Shown here piece by piece: positions 23,177-33,231 of a stretch of 64,000 nt of DNA. The stretch comes from an uncultured Atopobiaceae bacterium (GTDB lineage: Bacteria; Actinomycetota; Coriobacteriia; Coriobacteriales; Atopobiaceae). Position 1 is the stretch's first letter. Each line of letters starts with the position of its first letter. The notes below the pieces were generated by a model. That model was not told the origin of the DNA. It searched no databases and worked only from the letters and a program-made list of their open reading frames with translations. The stretch is from the NCBI GenBank assembly GCA_934792625.1, contig CAKVON010000004.1, positions 1-64,000 of the forward strand. Direction: 5' to 3'. The translations under genes were made by a program, and so were the position numbers.

Positions 23177-25981
23177 CTACTCGGCAAGCGCGTCGTGGCA
23201 ACGCCCGCACAGGCCGTCGGGGCCGAGCTCGCGCCAGTTCCAGCAGCGCGGGCACTTCTCGCCAGTCGCGGGAAGGACCTCGCAGGAAAGCTCGTCGCCC
23301 TCGGCGACGCACACCGAGGAGCAGACGAGGGGCTCGGCAAGGTCGCAGGCGAACTCGCCACACAGAAGCTCGTGGGTCGCCCTGGGAAGCGTGAGCTCGG
23401 CACGGGTGGCCTGGGTGGTCTTCTCGGTGACGACACCGGAGGCGAGGGCCTCCTCGTAGGCCTTGGTGTAGGCGGCACGGACCTCGAGCAGCTGCTCGTA
23501 CGCGGGCAGGTAGCGCTCGTAGTCAGCAGCGGCAAGCGGGGCCTTGTACCAGTCGAGAAGGGCGGCGTAGGTCTGGCCGTCTCGCATGGAGGCGGGAAGG
23601 TGGCTCATGACCTCGTCGCAGGTGAAGACCAGAATCGGCTGCAGGTCGTGGACGAGCATGGACAGCAGGTGCGCCCAGACCGTCTGGGCGCTGCGACGCT
23701 CGTGGCTGTCGGCGCCGCCGCAGTACATGCGGTCCTTGGTGGCATTGAGGTAGCCGTTGGACAGCTCGGTGATGACGTAGTCGTACAGCGTGCGGTAGAC
23801 GACGTTGAAGCGATAGCCCGCATAGGCCTCGCTCACCTGGTCGTGAACCTGGCACATACGGGCAAGGACCAGCTTGTCGTAGGGCTCGAGCTCGTCAAAC
23901 GGGACCGCGTCGGTCTCGGGGTCGAACTGTCCCTCGATCTCGCCAAGCAGGAAGCGGTAGGTGTTGCGGAAGCGACGGTAGGCCTCGCCGACATGGCCGA
24001 GGATGGCGTCGTCGCAGGGGACGTCGACGGAGGTGTCGACCGAGGCAAGCCACAGGCGAAGCACGTCGGCGCCACGCTCGCCACAGACCTTGTTGGGGTC
24101 GATGACGTTGCCAAGCGACTTCGACATCTTGCGGCCCTGGCCGTCGAGTGTGAAGCCCTGGGAGACGACGGACTTGTACGGGGCCACGCCATAGGCGCCG
24201 ACCGAGGTCATCAGCGAGCTCATGAACCAGCCGCGGTGCTGGTCGGAGCCCTCGAGGTACATGTCGGCCGGGAAGTGCAGGTTGTCACGGTGCTTGCAGA
24301 CCGCGGTGTGGCTGACGCCGGAGTCCCACCAGACGTCAAGGATGTCCTTGTTCGCCTTGAGGTGGTGGCCGCCGCACTTGGGGCAGACACAGGCGTCACC
24401 GAGGTAGCTCGCGGGGTCGTCGGTGAACCAGCAGTCGGAGCCCTTCTCACGGAAGAGCTTGATGACGGCGTCGAGCGTGTCGTCGTTCATGACGGTCTCG
24501 CCGCAGTCGTCGCAGGTGAATGCCGGGATGGGGACGCCCCAGTTGCGCTGGCGCGAGATGCACCAGTCGGGACGGCCCTCGACCATCGAGCCGATGCGCT
24601 TGACCGCGTGGGCGGGATAGAAGTCGACCTTGGAGAGCTCCTCGAGCGCCTTCTCACGCAGACCGGTCTTGTCCATCGAGACGAACCACTGGCTCGTGGC
24701 ACGGAAGATGACTGGGCGCTTGCAGCGCCAGCAGTGTGGGTAGCTGTGGTTGATGTCCTCGTGCAGGATCAGCGTGCCGCGCTCGCGAAGCCACTCGATG
24801 ATCTTGGGGTTGGCCTCGTTGACCTCCATGCCGGACCACGGACCGCCGGTGCCCATGGTGTCGCCCTTGTAGAAGCGACCGTCGTCGTCGACGGGCATGA
24901 CGACGGGAATGCCGAACTTCTGGCCGGCAAGGTAGTCGTCGACGCCGTGGCCGGGGGCGGTGTGGACGATGCCGGTGCCGTCGTCGAGGGTGACGTAGTC
25001 GGCGTAGATGAACTCGCCCTCGACGCCCTGGTCACCGAAGATGGGCTGCTTGTACTTGTTGTGGCACAGCTCGGTGCCGCTCATGCGCCAGGGCTCGCCG
25101 TCCTCGCCACGCACGAGCTCGACGTCCTCGTAGCCGAACTTCGCACAGTCCTTCTCGACAAGTGCCTCGGCCATGATCTCTGCCTGACCGTCGTGGATGA
25201 CGGCGACGTAGTCGGCCTCGGGGTGCAGGATGACGGCGTCGTCGGCGGGAAGCGTCCACGGCGTCGTGGTCCAGATGTCGACCCAAAGCCTGCCGGCCCA
25301 AGCCTCCAGACCCGCGGGCACGGTCGTCATCTCGAAGCGGACGAAGATGGCGGGGCTGACCTCGTCGGAGTACTCGATCTCGGCCTCGGCGAGCGCCGTG
25401 TGGCAGTGCGAGCACCAGTGGACGGGCTTGCGGCCGCGGTAGATGGCGCCATTGTCGAAGATGGCCTTGAAGATCTCGATGTCGGTGGCGTCATAGTCGT
25501 TGACGTAGGTGAGGTAGGGGTTGTCCCACTCGCCGAGAACGCCGAGGCGCTTGAAGCCCTGGCGCTGCGTGTCGACCTGCTCGACGGCCATCTTGCGGCA
25601 CAGCTCGCGAACCTTCTCGGTGGGAAGCTGGTTGAACTTCTCGGTGCCGAGCATCTCCTCGACCTTGTGCTCGATGGGCTGGCCGTGGCAGTCCCAGCCG
25701 GGCACGTACGGCGTCTGGTAGCCGCGCATCGACCAGTAGCGGTTAATGATGTCCTTGGTGATCTTGTTCTGGGCGTGGCCAAGGTGAATCGGGCCGTTGG
25801 CATACGGGGGGCCGTCGTGCAGGACGAACTTGTCGTGCCCCTCGTTCTTCTTGAGCATCTGGCCGTAGACGTCGTTGGCCTCCCACTCGGCGAGCCTCTT
25901 GGGCTCGTTGGCGGCGAGGTTGCCCCTCATGGGGAAGCCCGTCTGGGGCAGGTTCGTCGTCTTCTTGTACTCGTTCGCCAC
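23177..25981 (-). CDS. ileS: isoleucyl-tRNA synthetase
   Basis: This 934-residue class I enzyme has HLGH at 66-69, a CP1 editing domain, WCISRQRNWGVPIP, KMSKS at 618-622 and a C-terminal zinc finger CPRCWNW..CGRCH. Size and motifs fit the standard bacterial IleRS with the C-terminal zinc site. The GTG at 25981 has GGGGG about 10 bases upstream. It is controlled by the isoleucine T-box immediately upstream and leads the ileS-lspA-rluD-glycosyltransferase run. Confidence 0.97.
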   Translation of the reverse strand: MANEYKKTTNLPQTGFPMRGNLAANEPKRLAEWEANDVYGQMLKKNEGHDKFVLHDGPPYANGPIHLGHAQNKITKDIINRYWSMRGYQTPYVPGWDCHGQPIEHKVEEMLGTEKFNQLPTEKVRELCRKMAVEQVDTQRQGFKRLGVLGEWDNPYLTYVNDYDATDIEIFKAIFDNGAIYRGRKPVHWCSHCHTALAEAEIEYSDEVSPAIFVRFEMTTVPAGLEAWAGRLWVDIWTTTPWTLPADDAVILHPEADYVAVIHDGQAEIMAEALVEKDCAKFGYEDVELVRGEDGEPWRMSGTELCHNKYKQPIFGDQGVEGEFIYADYVTLDDGTGIVHTAPGHGVDDYLAGQKFGIPVVMPVDDDGRFYKGDTMGTGGPWSGMEVNEANPKIIEWLRERGTLILHEDINHSYPHCWRCKRPVIFRATSQWFVSMDKTGLREKALEELSKVDFYPAHAVKRIGSMVEGRPDWCISRQRNWGVPIPAFTCDDCGETVMNDDTLDAVIKLFREKGSDCWFTDDPASYLGDACVCPKCGGHHLKANKDILDVWWDSGVSHTAVCKHRDNLHFPADMYLEGSDQHRGWFMSSLMTSVGAYGVAPYKSVVSQGFTLDGQGRKMSKSLGNVIDPNKVCGERGADVLRLWLASVDTSVDVPCDDAILGHVGEAYRRFRNTYRFLLGEIEGQFDPETDAVPFDELEPYDKLVLARMCQVHDQVSEAYAGYRFNVVYRTLYDYVITELSNGYLNATKDRMYCGGADSHERRSAQTVWAHLLSMLVHDLQPILVFTCDEVMSHLPASMRDGQTYAALLDWYKAPLAAADYERYLPAYEQLLEVRAAYTKAYEEALASGVVTEKTTQATRAELTLPRATHELLCGEFACDLAEPLVCSSVCVAEGDELSCEVLPATGEKCPRCWNWRELGPDGLCGRCHDALAE

Positions 25982-26005
25982 TCTCGTGACCCCCTTCCGG
26001 GCACC

Positions 26006-26263
26006 AAAAAAGCGCCCGTCCCTTCTGCTGGGACGAAGCGCTCACGTCACACTTCGCTTTAGACCACCCAGCGTGCGGATACCCGCGTTACTCGGCTGGC
26101 CTGTCACGGCGGCCAACTCCCGTCGACGCCTACTCGCGCTCGCGCGCTTTGGGGTCGCGGCTCCGGGGTGATCTCCCGCCCGGACGCGGCCACGGGATCC
26201 CAGCGCCCCCGCTCTCTGATGACCGCGCTGCCCGAGGGTACCTGTCCCCTTCACAGCCTTTGA
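26006..26263 (-). ncRNA. isoleucine T-box leader of ileS
   Basis: The minus-strand leader has the parts of a T-box. Stem I contains CAGAGAG (26213-26219) and a GGGCGCTGG segment. The specifier loop reads GGGAGATCACC with the Ile codon ATC at 26170-26172. An antiterminator bulge TGGGTGGTCTAAAGCG lies at 26055-26070, whose UGGU can pair with the ACCA end of uncharged tRNA-Ile. A Rho-independent terminator (26011-26042, T-run at 26006-26011) follows. The bulge departs from the AGGGTGGNACCGCG consensus after GGTGG. A -10-like TATCAT at 26271-26276 marks the likely start. Low Ile-tRNA charging should raise ileS expression. The 26264-26494 stretch otherwise holds only promoter-like sequence for fbp. 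Confidence 0.85.
26011..26042 (-). terminator. T-box terminator hairpin before ileS
   Basis: AGCGCTTCGTCCC (minus strand) pairs with GGGACGGGCGCT across a 7-nt loop, with two G-U pairs and one bulge, followed by TTTTTTGG. It is the strongest U-run terminator near this gene and sits 30 bases before the start codon. Confidence 0.85.
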
Positions 26264-26494
26264 CGTTTGGATGATAGCACTCGCGACGCGCAACGACCAG
26301 AATGCCGAGAAGTGCGATTGGGCACGCAGGCGGTCGCCACGCGAACGCTCGCCCCCGATTGGTCTGTCCTTGCCGGGAAGTTTGGCCCACGCCACCGCAC
26401 GGGACGGCCCCAAGGCTATAGAGTTGGCGGCATGTCCGCACGGGGTCTTCTCGCAAGGGTCGGCGACCCCACCTACAGAAGGGATGCGCAGGCG

Positions 26495-28432
26495 ATGCCA
26501 CAGACCGCTACCGAACCGCGCGAACGCCGGCTGAGTTACCTCAGGCTGCTCTCGGATCGCTTTCCCACCTGCCAGGCGGCCTACACCGAGGCCATCAACC
26601 TCAAGGCGATTCTCAACCTCCCCAAGGCGACCGAACACTTCATGAGCGACATCCACGGCGAGTACGAGGCCTTCGCGCACATCCTCAACAACTGCTCCGG
26701 GGTCGTGCGCGAGCTTGTGGACAAGATCTTTGCCGACGAGCTCAGCGACACGGAGCGCGCCGACCTCTGCACGCTCATCTACTACCCCCGCGCAAAGCTC
26801 GCCCGCATCCACAGGGAGGGTCTCGCGAGCGACGCGTGGTACTACGAAAACCTGTTCCGCATCGTCCGCGTAGCCAGGTGGCTGTCCGGCCTCTACACGC
26901 GTTCCAAGGTGCGAAAGGCCATGCCCGTGGCATATGCCTACATCATCGACGAGTTGCTTCGCGCGTCCGGCGTTGGCGAGAAGAGCCGTCACGACTACCA
27001 CGTGCGCATCATCGACTCGATCATCGAGACCGGCTCGGCCGATGACTTCATCGAGTCGCTTGCCTCCCTGGTCAAGCGCCTTGCGGTCGACCGGCTCCAC
27101 ATCGTCGGCGACATCTTCGACCGCGGCCAGCATGCCGACAAGATCCTCGACGAGCTCATGTCCTACCACACGCTCGACTTCCAGTGGGGAAACCACGACA
27201 TCTGTTGGATGGGGGCCGCCGCGGGAAGCGAGGCCTGCGTGGCCTCGGTCGTCCGCAACAACGTCCGCTACGACGCCTACGGCATCCTCGAGAGCGCCTA
27301 CGGCATCTCGCTTCGCGAGCTCGCCCTGTTCGCGGAGCGCACCTACGCCTCAGACGACGTAATCTCCCCCACCGACAAGGCCATCAACGTCATACTCTTC
27401 AAGCTCGAGGGCCAGCTCATCAAGCGCCAGCCCGAGTTCCAGATGGAGGACAGGCTGCTTCTCGACAAGATCGACCTGTCGAGAGGAACGGTGGAGATTG
27501 CGGGGAAGACCCATGAGCTGCGCACGCGGGACCTGCCCACCATCGACCCGGAAGACCCTTATCGGCTGAGCGAGGACGAGCAGAGCGTCATCGATGGCCT
27601 CGTCCGCGCGTTTCGCGACAGCGAGCGGCTGAGCAGGCAGGTCGAGTTCCTCTACGAGCACGGCTCCATGTACCTCGTGAGCAATGGCAACCTCCTGTTC
27701 CACGGCTGCATCCCCCTATATATGTATGGCTCCTTCAGGCCCGTGAGCTGTGCCGGCAGGCACTACGCAGGCAGGGCGTACATGGACTTCTGCGACCGCA
27801 TGGCACGCCGCGCATGGCACGGCCACGACAGAGACGCCCTCGACTGGATGTGGTACCTGTGGTGCGGCAAGTACTCCCCGCTTTCCGGCAGGGTCGTCAA
27901 GACCTTCGAGCGCACGCTAATCGAGGACAAGTCGACCTGGGTCGAGCCCCAGGACGCATACTACGAGCTCACCAACTCGCCCAACGTCTGCAAGCGAATC
28001 CTGGCGGAGTTCGGCCTGGTCGGCGAGCACTGCCACATCATCAACGGGCACACCCCCGTCAAGACCTCCTCCGGCGAAAGCCCGATCAAGGCAGATGGGC
28101 GTCTCCTCGTGATCGACGGCGGCTTCTGCCGTGCCTACCACAAGAAGACTGGCATCGCGGGATTCACGCTCATCTCGGGCACGGACGGCATGCGCATCAA
28201 AGCGCACCGACCGTTCGTGAGCGTCGAGGCCGCCCTCGACGACAACGCCGACATCCGAAGCGACACCGACGCCTTCGAGGTCGAGGACCCTCCCCTCACC
28301 GTCGGGGACACCGACACCGGCGTCGACATCCGCAGGCAGATCTCGGACCTCGAGTCACTTCTCGACGCATACCGCACCGGCATGCTCGCGGAAAGGCCAC
28401 ATATGATGGCGGGGAGTGCCACGCGCGTCTAA
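26495..28432 (+). CDS. fbp: fructose-1,6-bisphosphatase, class III
   Basis: This 645-residue enzyme of the calcineurin-like metallophosphatase fold removes the 1-phosphate from fructose 1,6-bisphosphate in gluconeogenesis. Metal-binding motifs are SDIHGEY (D52), VGDIFDRG (about 207) and GNHD (about 231). Later NGHTPVK and IDGGFCRAYHKKTGIAG are characteristic of the B. subtilis-type enzyme. The ATG at 26495 fits the family length and a -10-like TATAGA at 26416-26421; the earlier ATG at 26432 would leave almost no leader. A second, unrelated FBPase (glpX) lies at 51166-52179. Confidence 0.94.
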   Translation: MPQTATEPRERRLSYLRLLSDRFPTCQAAYTEAINLKAILNLPKATEHFMSDIHGEYEAFAHILNNCSGVVRELVDKIFADELSDTERADLCTLIYYPRAKLARIHREGLASDAWYYENLFRIVRVARWLSGLYTRSKVRKAMPVAYAYIIDELLRASGVGEKSRHDYHVRIIDSIIETGSADDFIESLASLVKRLAVDRLHIVGDIFDRGQHADKILDELMSYHTLDFQWGNHDICWMGAAAGSEACVASVVRNNVRYDAYGILESAYGISLRELALFAERTYASDDVISPTDKAINVILFKLEGQLIKRQPEFQMEDRLLLDKIDLSRGTVEIAGKTHELRTRDLPTIDPEDPYRLSEDEQSVIDGLVRAFRDSERLSRQVEFLYEHGSMYLVSNGNLLFHGCIPLYMYGSFRPVSCAGRHYAGRAYMDFCDRMARRAWHGHDRDALDWMWYLWCGKYSPLSGRVVKTFERTLIEDKSTWVEPQDAYYELTNSPNVCKRILAEFGLVGEHCHIINGHTPVKTSSGESPIKADGRLLVIDGGFCRAYHKKTGIAGFTLISGTDGMRIKAHRPFVSVEAALDDNADIRSDTDAFEVEDPPLTVGDTDTGVDIRRQISDLESLLDAYRTGMLAERPHMMAGSATRV

Positions 28433-28511
28433 AGCGCCGACGGTCGGGTATTAGTGCACAAGGCACCCCCGACAGTGGGATCGCGCGACCCAAGAGAGAG
28501 AGTTTTATCCG

Positions 28512-30434
28512 ATGGAGATGAACAACAAGAAGAAGCGCCAGTCGATGATCTTGTACGCGATCATCGCATGTGCGGTGCTCATGGCCATCAACTCGGTCAT
28601 GGCACCGTACAGAAACGGCACCTCCACCAAGCAGGCGAGCTACAGCGAGTTCGTCACGATGGTGGACAAGGGGAAGGTCAAGAAGGTCGAGCTCGACACC
28701 GGCAGCAGCCAGATCTACTTCGTCACCGGCTCCGGCGAGTCCGAGCAAAAGTGGGTCACCACGCAGTTCCCCGGTGACGACACGCTCGTGCAGAAGCTGC
28801 AGGAGAAGGGCGTCGACTACTCGGCGCAGGTCACCGAGTCGGGAGGCGACAGCTTCCTGCTCGTCTACATGCTGCTCACCTACGTGCTGCCGATCCTCTT
28901 GCTGTTCTTGGGCGGTTGGTTCCTGAACCGTAAGCTCAAGAAGGCCATGGGCGACGACGGCCCCTCGATGACCTTCGGCGGCATGGGCGGAATGGGTGGA
29001 ATGAACGGCATGGGTAAGTCCGGCGCCAAGGTCGTCTCCGGCAAGGAGACCGGCGTCACGTTCAAGGATGTCGCCGGCCAGGACGAGGCCAAGGAGTCGC
29101 TTGCCGAGATCGTCAGCTTCCTCGAGAAGCCCGACCGCTATGCCGCCATCGGCGCCAAGCTGCCCCACGGTGCCCTTCTGGTCGGCCCTCCGGGCACGGG
29201 TAAGACGCTTCTGGCCAAGGCCGTCGCTGGCGAGGCCAAGGTCCCGTTCTTCTCGATCTCGGGTTCCGAGTTCGTCGAGATGTTCGTCGGTCGCGGTGCC
29301 GCAAAGGTCCGCGACCTGTTCAAGCAGGCGAACGAGAAGGCCCCGTGCATCGTCTTCATCGACGAGATCGATACGGTGGGCAAGAAGCGCGACGCGGGCC
29401 TGTCCACCAACGACGAGCGCGAGCAGACCCTCAACCAGCTGCTCACCGAGATGGACGGATTCGACAACCACAAGGGCATCGTCGTGCTCGCGGCCACCAA
29501 CCGTCCCGACTCGCTCGACCCCGCGCTGCTGCGCCCCGGGCGCTTCGACCGTCGCATCCCCGTCGAGCTGCCCGACCTGGCCGGACGCAACGCCATCCTC
29601 AAGCTTCACGCCAACGACGTCCGCATGGAGCCCGGCATCGACCTCGACGTCATCGCCCGCTCCACCCCGGGTGCCTCCGGCGCCGACCTCGCCAACATCA
29701 TCAACGAGGCCGCTCTTCGCGCCGTGCGCATGGGTCGCCAGCGAGTGACCCAGGAGGACGTGCAGGAATCCGTCGAGGTCGTCATCGCGGGTGAGAAGCG
29801 CAAGTCCACCGTGCTCTCCGAGCACGAGAAGCAGGTCGTCGCCTACCACGAGATCGGCCACGCCATCGTGGCAGCGACCCAGAAGGGCTCAGCCCCCGTC
29901 CAGAAGATCACCATCGTTCCCCGCACCTCCGGCGCCCTCGGCTACACCATGCAGGTGGAGGAAGACGAGCACTTCCTCACCACCCGCGAGCAGGCCGAAG
30001 ACAAGATCGCGGTGCTGTGCGGCGGTCGCGCCGCCGAGGAGCTGATCTTCGGGCAGATCACCACTGGCGCCTCCAACGACATCGAGAAGGCCACCGAGCT
30101 TGCCCGCAACATGATCACGCAGTACGGCATGTCCGACGAGTTTGGCATGGTCGCGCTCGGCTCGGTCCGCAACCGCTACCTCAACGACGGAACGACGCTC
30201 AACTGCTCCGAGGGCACCGCCCAGCGCGTCGACGACGCCGTCATCGCCCTGGTGGACAAGGGCCACAAGAACGCATTGGCAACCCTGCAGGCAAACAAGT
30301 TCAAGCTCCACGAGCTTGCTCGCTACCTGCAGAAGAAGGAGACCATCACCGGCGAGGAGTTCATGCGCATCTTCACGCGCGACGACGGCTTCGCCCCCGT
30401 GATGCCCAAGCCGCAGGACGGCTCGACCCGCTAA
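28512..30434 (+). CDS. ftsH: ATP-dependent zinc metalloprotease FtsH
   Basis: This 640-residue membrane AAA protease degrades misassembled membrane and regulatory proteins. Helices are at about 13-30 and 118-140, flanking a small extracytoplasmic domain. The AAA module has Walker A GPPGTGKT (225-232), Walker B FIDEID and the second region of homology [18 protein letters not shown]. The protease has H446-E-I-G-H450 (HExxH) and D523 as probable third zinc ligand. A Gly/Met-rich stretch (about 155-172, [13 protein letters not shown]) joins membrane and AAA parts. AGAGAGAG lies 10 bases before ATG 28512. It ends at a bidirectional terminator. Confidence 0.97.
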   Translation: MEMNNKKKRQSMILYAIIACAVLMAINSVMAPYRNGTSTKQASYSEFVTMVDKGKVKKVELDTGSSQIYFVTGSGESEQKWVTTQFPGDDTLVQKLQEKGVDYSAQVTESGGDSFLLVYMLLTYVLPILLLFLGGWFLNRKLKKAMGDDGPSMTFGGMGGMGGMNGMGKSGAKVVSGKETGVTFKDVAGQDEAKESLAEIVSFLEKPDRYAAIGAKLPHGALLVGPPGTGKTLLAKAVAGEAKVPFFSISGSEFVEMFVGRGAAKVRDLFKQANEKAPCIVFIDEIDTVGKKRDAGLSTNDEREQTLNQLLTEMDGFDNHKGIVVLAATNRPDSLDPALLRPGRFDRRIPVELPDLAGRNAILKLHANDVRMEPGIDLDVIARSTPGASGADLANIINEAALRAVRMGRQRVTQEDVQESVEVVIAGEKRKSTVLSEHEKQVVAYHEIGHAIVAATQKGSAPVQKITIVPRTSGALGYTMQVEEDEHFLTTREQAEDKIAVLCGGRAAEELIFGQITTGASNDIEKATELARNMITQYGMSDEFGMVALGSVRNRYLNDGTTLNCSEGTAQRVDDAVIALVDKGHKNALATLQANKFKLHELARYLQKKETITGEEFMRIFTRDDGFAPVMPKPQDGSTR

Positions 30435-30456
30435 CGAGCCAACTAACAGCGCCAAC

Positions 30457-30494
30457 AAAGGCGCCTTGCACCATCGTCGGTGCCAGGCGCCTTT
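30457..30494. terminator. bidirectional terminator between ftsH and the SpoU methyltransferase
   Basis: AAAGGCGCCTTGCACC pairs with GGTGCCAGGCGCCTTT across a short loop; both sides carry A/T tails (TTTCTC on plus, TTTGTTGG on minus). It separates two convergent genes and can serve both. Confidence 0.85.
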
Positions 30495-30514
30495 CTCATG
30501 CGCATATACGTCGT

Positions 30515-31336
30515 CTACGAGTCGTGGCGACAAAGCTCCCAGAACGTGACGGCGGATGCCGCGGCCACGTTGAGGGAGTCGACACCGTGCGACATCGGGA
30601 TGCGCACCGTAACGTCGCAACCCTCGATTGCCTGACGCGTGAGGCCATCTCCCTCGGTGCCAAAGAGCATCGCGAGCCTGTCCACGTTCTTAAGGGCAGG
30701 GTCCGAAAGACTCACGGAATCGTCCGAGAGAGCCAGCGCCGCACAAGTAAAACCAGCCTCATGAAGCTGGCTCAGGCTCGCCTCGGGCCAGGGGGCCGCA
30801 AGGTGAGCCCATGGGACCAGGAACACGTTTCCCATCGAGACGCGCACGGAACGACGCGAGAGCGGGTCGGCGCACGTGGGGGCGAGAAGCACCGCATCGA
30901 CGCCGAGGGCTGCCGCCGAGCGGAAGATGGCGCCGACATTCGTCGTGTCGACGATTCCCTCGAGCACGCAAACACGGCGGGCGTCACGAAGAAGATTTGC
31001 CGCATCGGGCTCGGCAGGGCGACGCATGGCCGCCAAGGCCCCACGCGTAACGCGATACCCGGTCAACTCGCTCGCAAGGTCATGCGGCATCACGAACACA
31101 GGGACCTCGTCGGACAGGGTAGAGACGACGTCGCCCATCGACTCGAGCCTACCCTCGTCAAGAAGAAGCGAGATTGGCTCGATGCCGTGCGCAAGGGCCA
31201 CACGAATGGCAATCTCGGACTCAGCCACCAGGACACCGCGCTCGGGGTCGATCTTGTTTCTCAGCTGATGCGACGTGAGCCTGCAGTACACGTCCAGCCT
31301 AGGATCAAACAGCTCGGACACCCGCTCGACACCCAT
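30515..31336 (-). CDS. SpoU/TrmH-family RNA 2'-O-methyltransferase
   Basis: This 273-residue SPOUT enzyme should methylate ribose 2'-O in rRNA or tRNA using S-adenosylmethionine. An N-terminal substrate-binding segment (about 15-105) precedes the trefoil-knot domain with motif 1 NVGAIFRSAAALGVD, motif 2 FGTEGDGLT and motif 3 IPMSHGVDSLNVAAASAV. The target nucleotide cannot be deduced. The ATG at 31336 has AGGGGAG upstream; the longer frame to 31408 overlaps the divergent promoter region. It is a single gene convergent with ftsH. Confidence 0.88.
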   Translation of the reverse strand: MGVERVSELFDPRLDVYCRLTSHQLRNKIDPERGVLVAESEIAIRVALAHGIEPISLLLDEGRLESMGDVVSTLSDEVPVFVMPHDLASELTGYRVTRGALAAMRRPAEPDAANLLRDARRVCVLEGIVDTTNVGAIFRSAAALGVDAVLLAPTCADPLSRRSVRVSMGNVFLVPWAHLAAPWPEASLSQLHEAGFTCAALALSDDSVSLSDPALKNVDRLAMLFGTEGDGLTRQAIEGCDVTVRIPMSHGVDSLNVAAASAVTFWELCRHDS

Positions 31337-31510
31337 CCGATAAACTCCCCTCTTGCCAAACCGCCTCAACCAAGCGCTTAAACGCAGGTGATGCGCATAA
31401 CGAAACACATATGTTATCCCGAGAAGGTTATCATGGGGATTCGGCCGCGACGCACCGCGGCAAACACAAAACGCAGCCCATCACTCACACCAGGATTGGC
31501 AGACGGTCAT

Positions 31511-33109
31511 ATGAAGTTCGGCAAGAAGCAGCACCCCAAGCACGAGGCCCCCAAGAAGGACAGGCGGAACAAGTCGACCCACTCGACCTACGACGTCCCA
31601 GAGGTCGAAGACGTCGACCAGCCCAACATCATTCCCCCGACCTCCACCATCGGACCCCTCGACGACAAGGCGTCTGTCGAGAAGCCCCGTGGCAATGCGC
31701 GCAAAACCGTCCTGAAGGCCCTGGGGATCGTCGCCCTTGTCGCCCTTGCCGCTTACCTCGCCGGCGTCGCGTTCTTCTCGTCCCATTTCTTTCCCAAGAC
31801 GACCCTAGGAAGCCGCGATGTCTCCCTCATGTCCGTAGACGACTTGGCCAAGGACAGCGAGGACACGCTCTCGGGATACGAGGCCCATGTCATCGGAGAC
31901 GGCATCGACGTGACCGTCAAGGGTTCCGACATCGACCTCAAGCTTGACGCGGGCGCCTACGCATCCTCCGCAAAGGAGCAGCAGGTCGCATGGACATGGC
32001 CCACCGAGCTTCTCGCCGACCACAAGGTCACCAGCGAGGTCTCCGCGTCCTGTGACGAGGGCAAGCTCACCGACCAGCTGTCCGAGGCCGTCTCCGCGAT
32101 TAACAAGGAGGGCACCGAGCCGACCGACGCCAAGGTCGCCTTCGACAAGGACAAGGACGCCTTCGTGGTCGCCCCGGAGGTCTACGGAACCCTCATCGAC
32201 GAGCAGTTGATGACCGAGTTCGTCGCCAAGCAGATCGGCCGGCTCGAGGAGACGATCAAGCCCGACGAGACCTGCCTGGTTCAGCCCGGCAAGAAATCTG
32301 ACGACAAGACGTTGGCCGCAGGGGCGGAAAACGCCAACAAGCTCCTGGTCGGCGACATCGATCTCAACTTTAACGGCACCAAGGCCGCGACGGTAGGCAA
32401 CGAGCAGGTCTCCGCCTGGATCAAGATTGACGATGAGGGCAACGCCTCCTTCGACGAGAGCAAGATGAACAAGTGGACCCGCGGCGAGCTCTCCAAGCAA
32501 CTCGACACGGTTGGCACCAAGCGCACATACAAGCGCCCGGACGGCAAGAAGCTCACCGTCTCGGGCGGCAACTACGGCTGGTGCATCGACGGCGCCAAGC
32601 TCTCCTCGATGGTCTGCGAGCAGATCAAGAATGGCTCCAACGAGGCAATCGACATCCCCGCCCTGCAGGAGGCGCAGGCATGGACCGAGAAGGGCGGTCA
32701 GGACTGGGGCGACACCTACATCGACCTCTCCATCACCGAGCAGCACGCGCGCTTCTACAAGAAGGGCAAGCTTGTGTGGGAGTCTGATGTCGTCACCGGC
32801 AACACCGCCGACGGCCACCCCACCCCAGATGGCGTCTACCAGGTCAATGGCAACAAGGGTACCGACCAAACCCTGCTGGGCCTCGACGAGGACAGGGACG
32901 GAAAGCCCGACTACAAGAGCCAGGTCTCCTACTGGATTCCCTTCATCGACAACCTCGTCGCCTTCCACGATGCGAGCTGGCGCGGCGCCTTCGGCGGCGA
33001 CATCTACACCTACGCCGGCTCTCACGGCTGCGTCAACCTTCCCTTCGATAAGGCCAAGCAACTCTACGACCTCTGTGACGTGGGCACGGTCGTGGTAGTC
33101 CACCACTAA
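31511..33109 (+). CDS. membrane-anchored L,D-transpeptidase (YkuD domain)
   Basis: This 532-residue enzyme cross-links peptidoglycan stem peptides or attaches proteins to them. A basic cytoplasmic tail (1-65) precedes one membrane helix (about 67-90). A long extracytoplasmic region containing a PG_binding_4-like domain follows, ending in the YkuD domain with H505 and catalytic C507 in SHGCVNLP. The ATG at 31511 is preferred: codons between 31433 and 31510 (CGG, ACA, AAA, TCA, TTG) are unlike the rest of the gene. An ATG at 31433 with AGAAGG upstream remains possible. A terminator follows at 33146. Confidence 0.92.
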   Translation: MKFGKKQHPKHEAPKKDRRNKSTHSTYDVPEVEDVDQPNIIPPTSTIGPLDDKASVEKPRGNARKTVLKALGIVALVALAAYLAGVAFFSSHFFPKTTLGSRDVSLMSVDDLAKDSEDTLSGYEAHVIGDGIDVTVKGSDIDLKLDAGAYASSAKEQQVAWTWPTELLADHKVTSEVSASCDEGKLTDQLSEAVSAINKEGTEPTDAKVAFDKDKDAFVVAPEVYGTLIDEQLMTEFVAKQIGRLEETIKPDETCLVQPGKKSDDKTLAAGAENANKLLVGDIDLNFNGTKAATVGNEQVSAWIKIDDEGNASFDESKMNKWTRGELSKQLDTVGTKRTYKRPDGKKLTVSGGNYGWCIDGAKLSSMVCEQIKNGSNEAIDIPALQEAQAWTEKGGQDWGDTYIDLSITEQHARFYKKGKLVWESDVVTGNTADGHPTPDGVYQVNGNKGTDQTLLGLDEDRDGKPDYKSQVSYWIPFIDNLVAFHDASWRGAFGGDIYTYAGSHGCVNLPFDKAKQLYDLCDVGTVVVVHH

Positions 33110-33145
33110 CCGTCGGGAAGCACCCGGAAGAGCACGCACGAATCA

Positions 33146-33174
33146 GGGGGTCGTCCGCAATGCGGGCGACCCCC
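33146..33174 (+). terminator. terminator of the L,D-transpeptidase gene
   Basis: GGGGGTCG pairs with CGACCCCC, with an inner CCGCA/TGCGG stem, followed by TTCTCG. It lies 36 bases after the stop and between convergent genes. Confidence 0.75.
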
Positions 33175-33231
33175 TTCTCGAATAAGGCAAGTATGTTCCG
33201 TAACTCGATGGAGAGTCGAACGCAGCCGTGG

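Noticed and set aside
26042-27196. Minus-strand protein gene over the T-box and fbp
   Set aside because: It runs through the structured leader and antisense to fbp, with no family similarity; it is a shadow frame.
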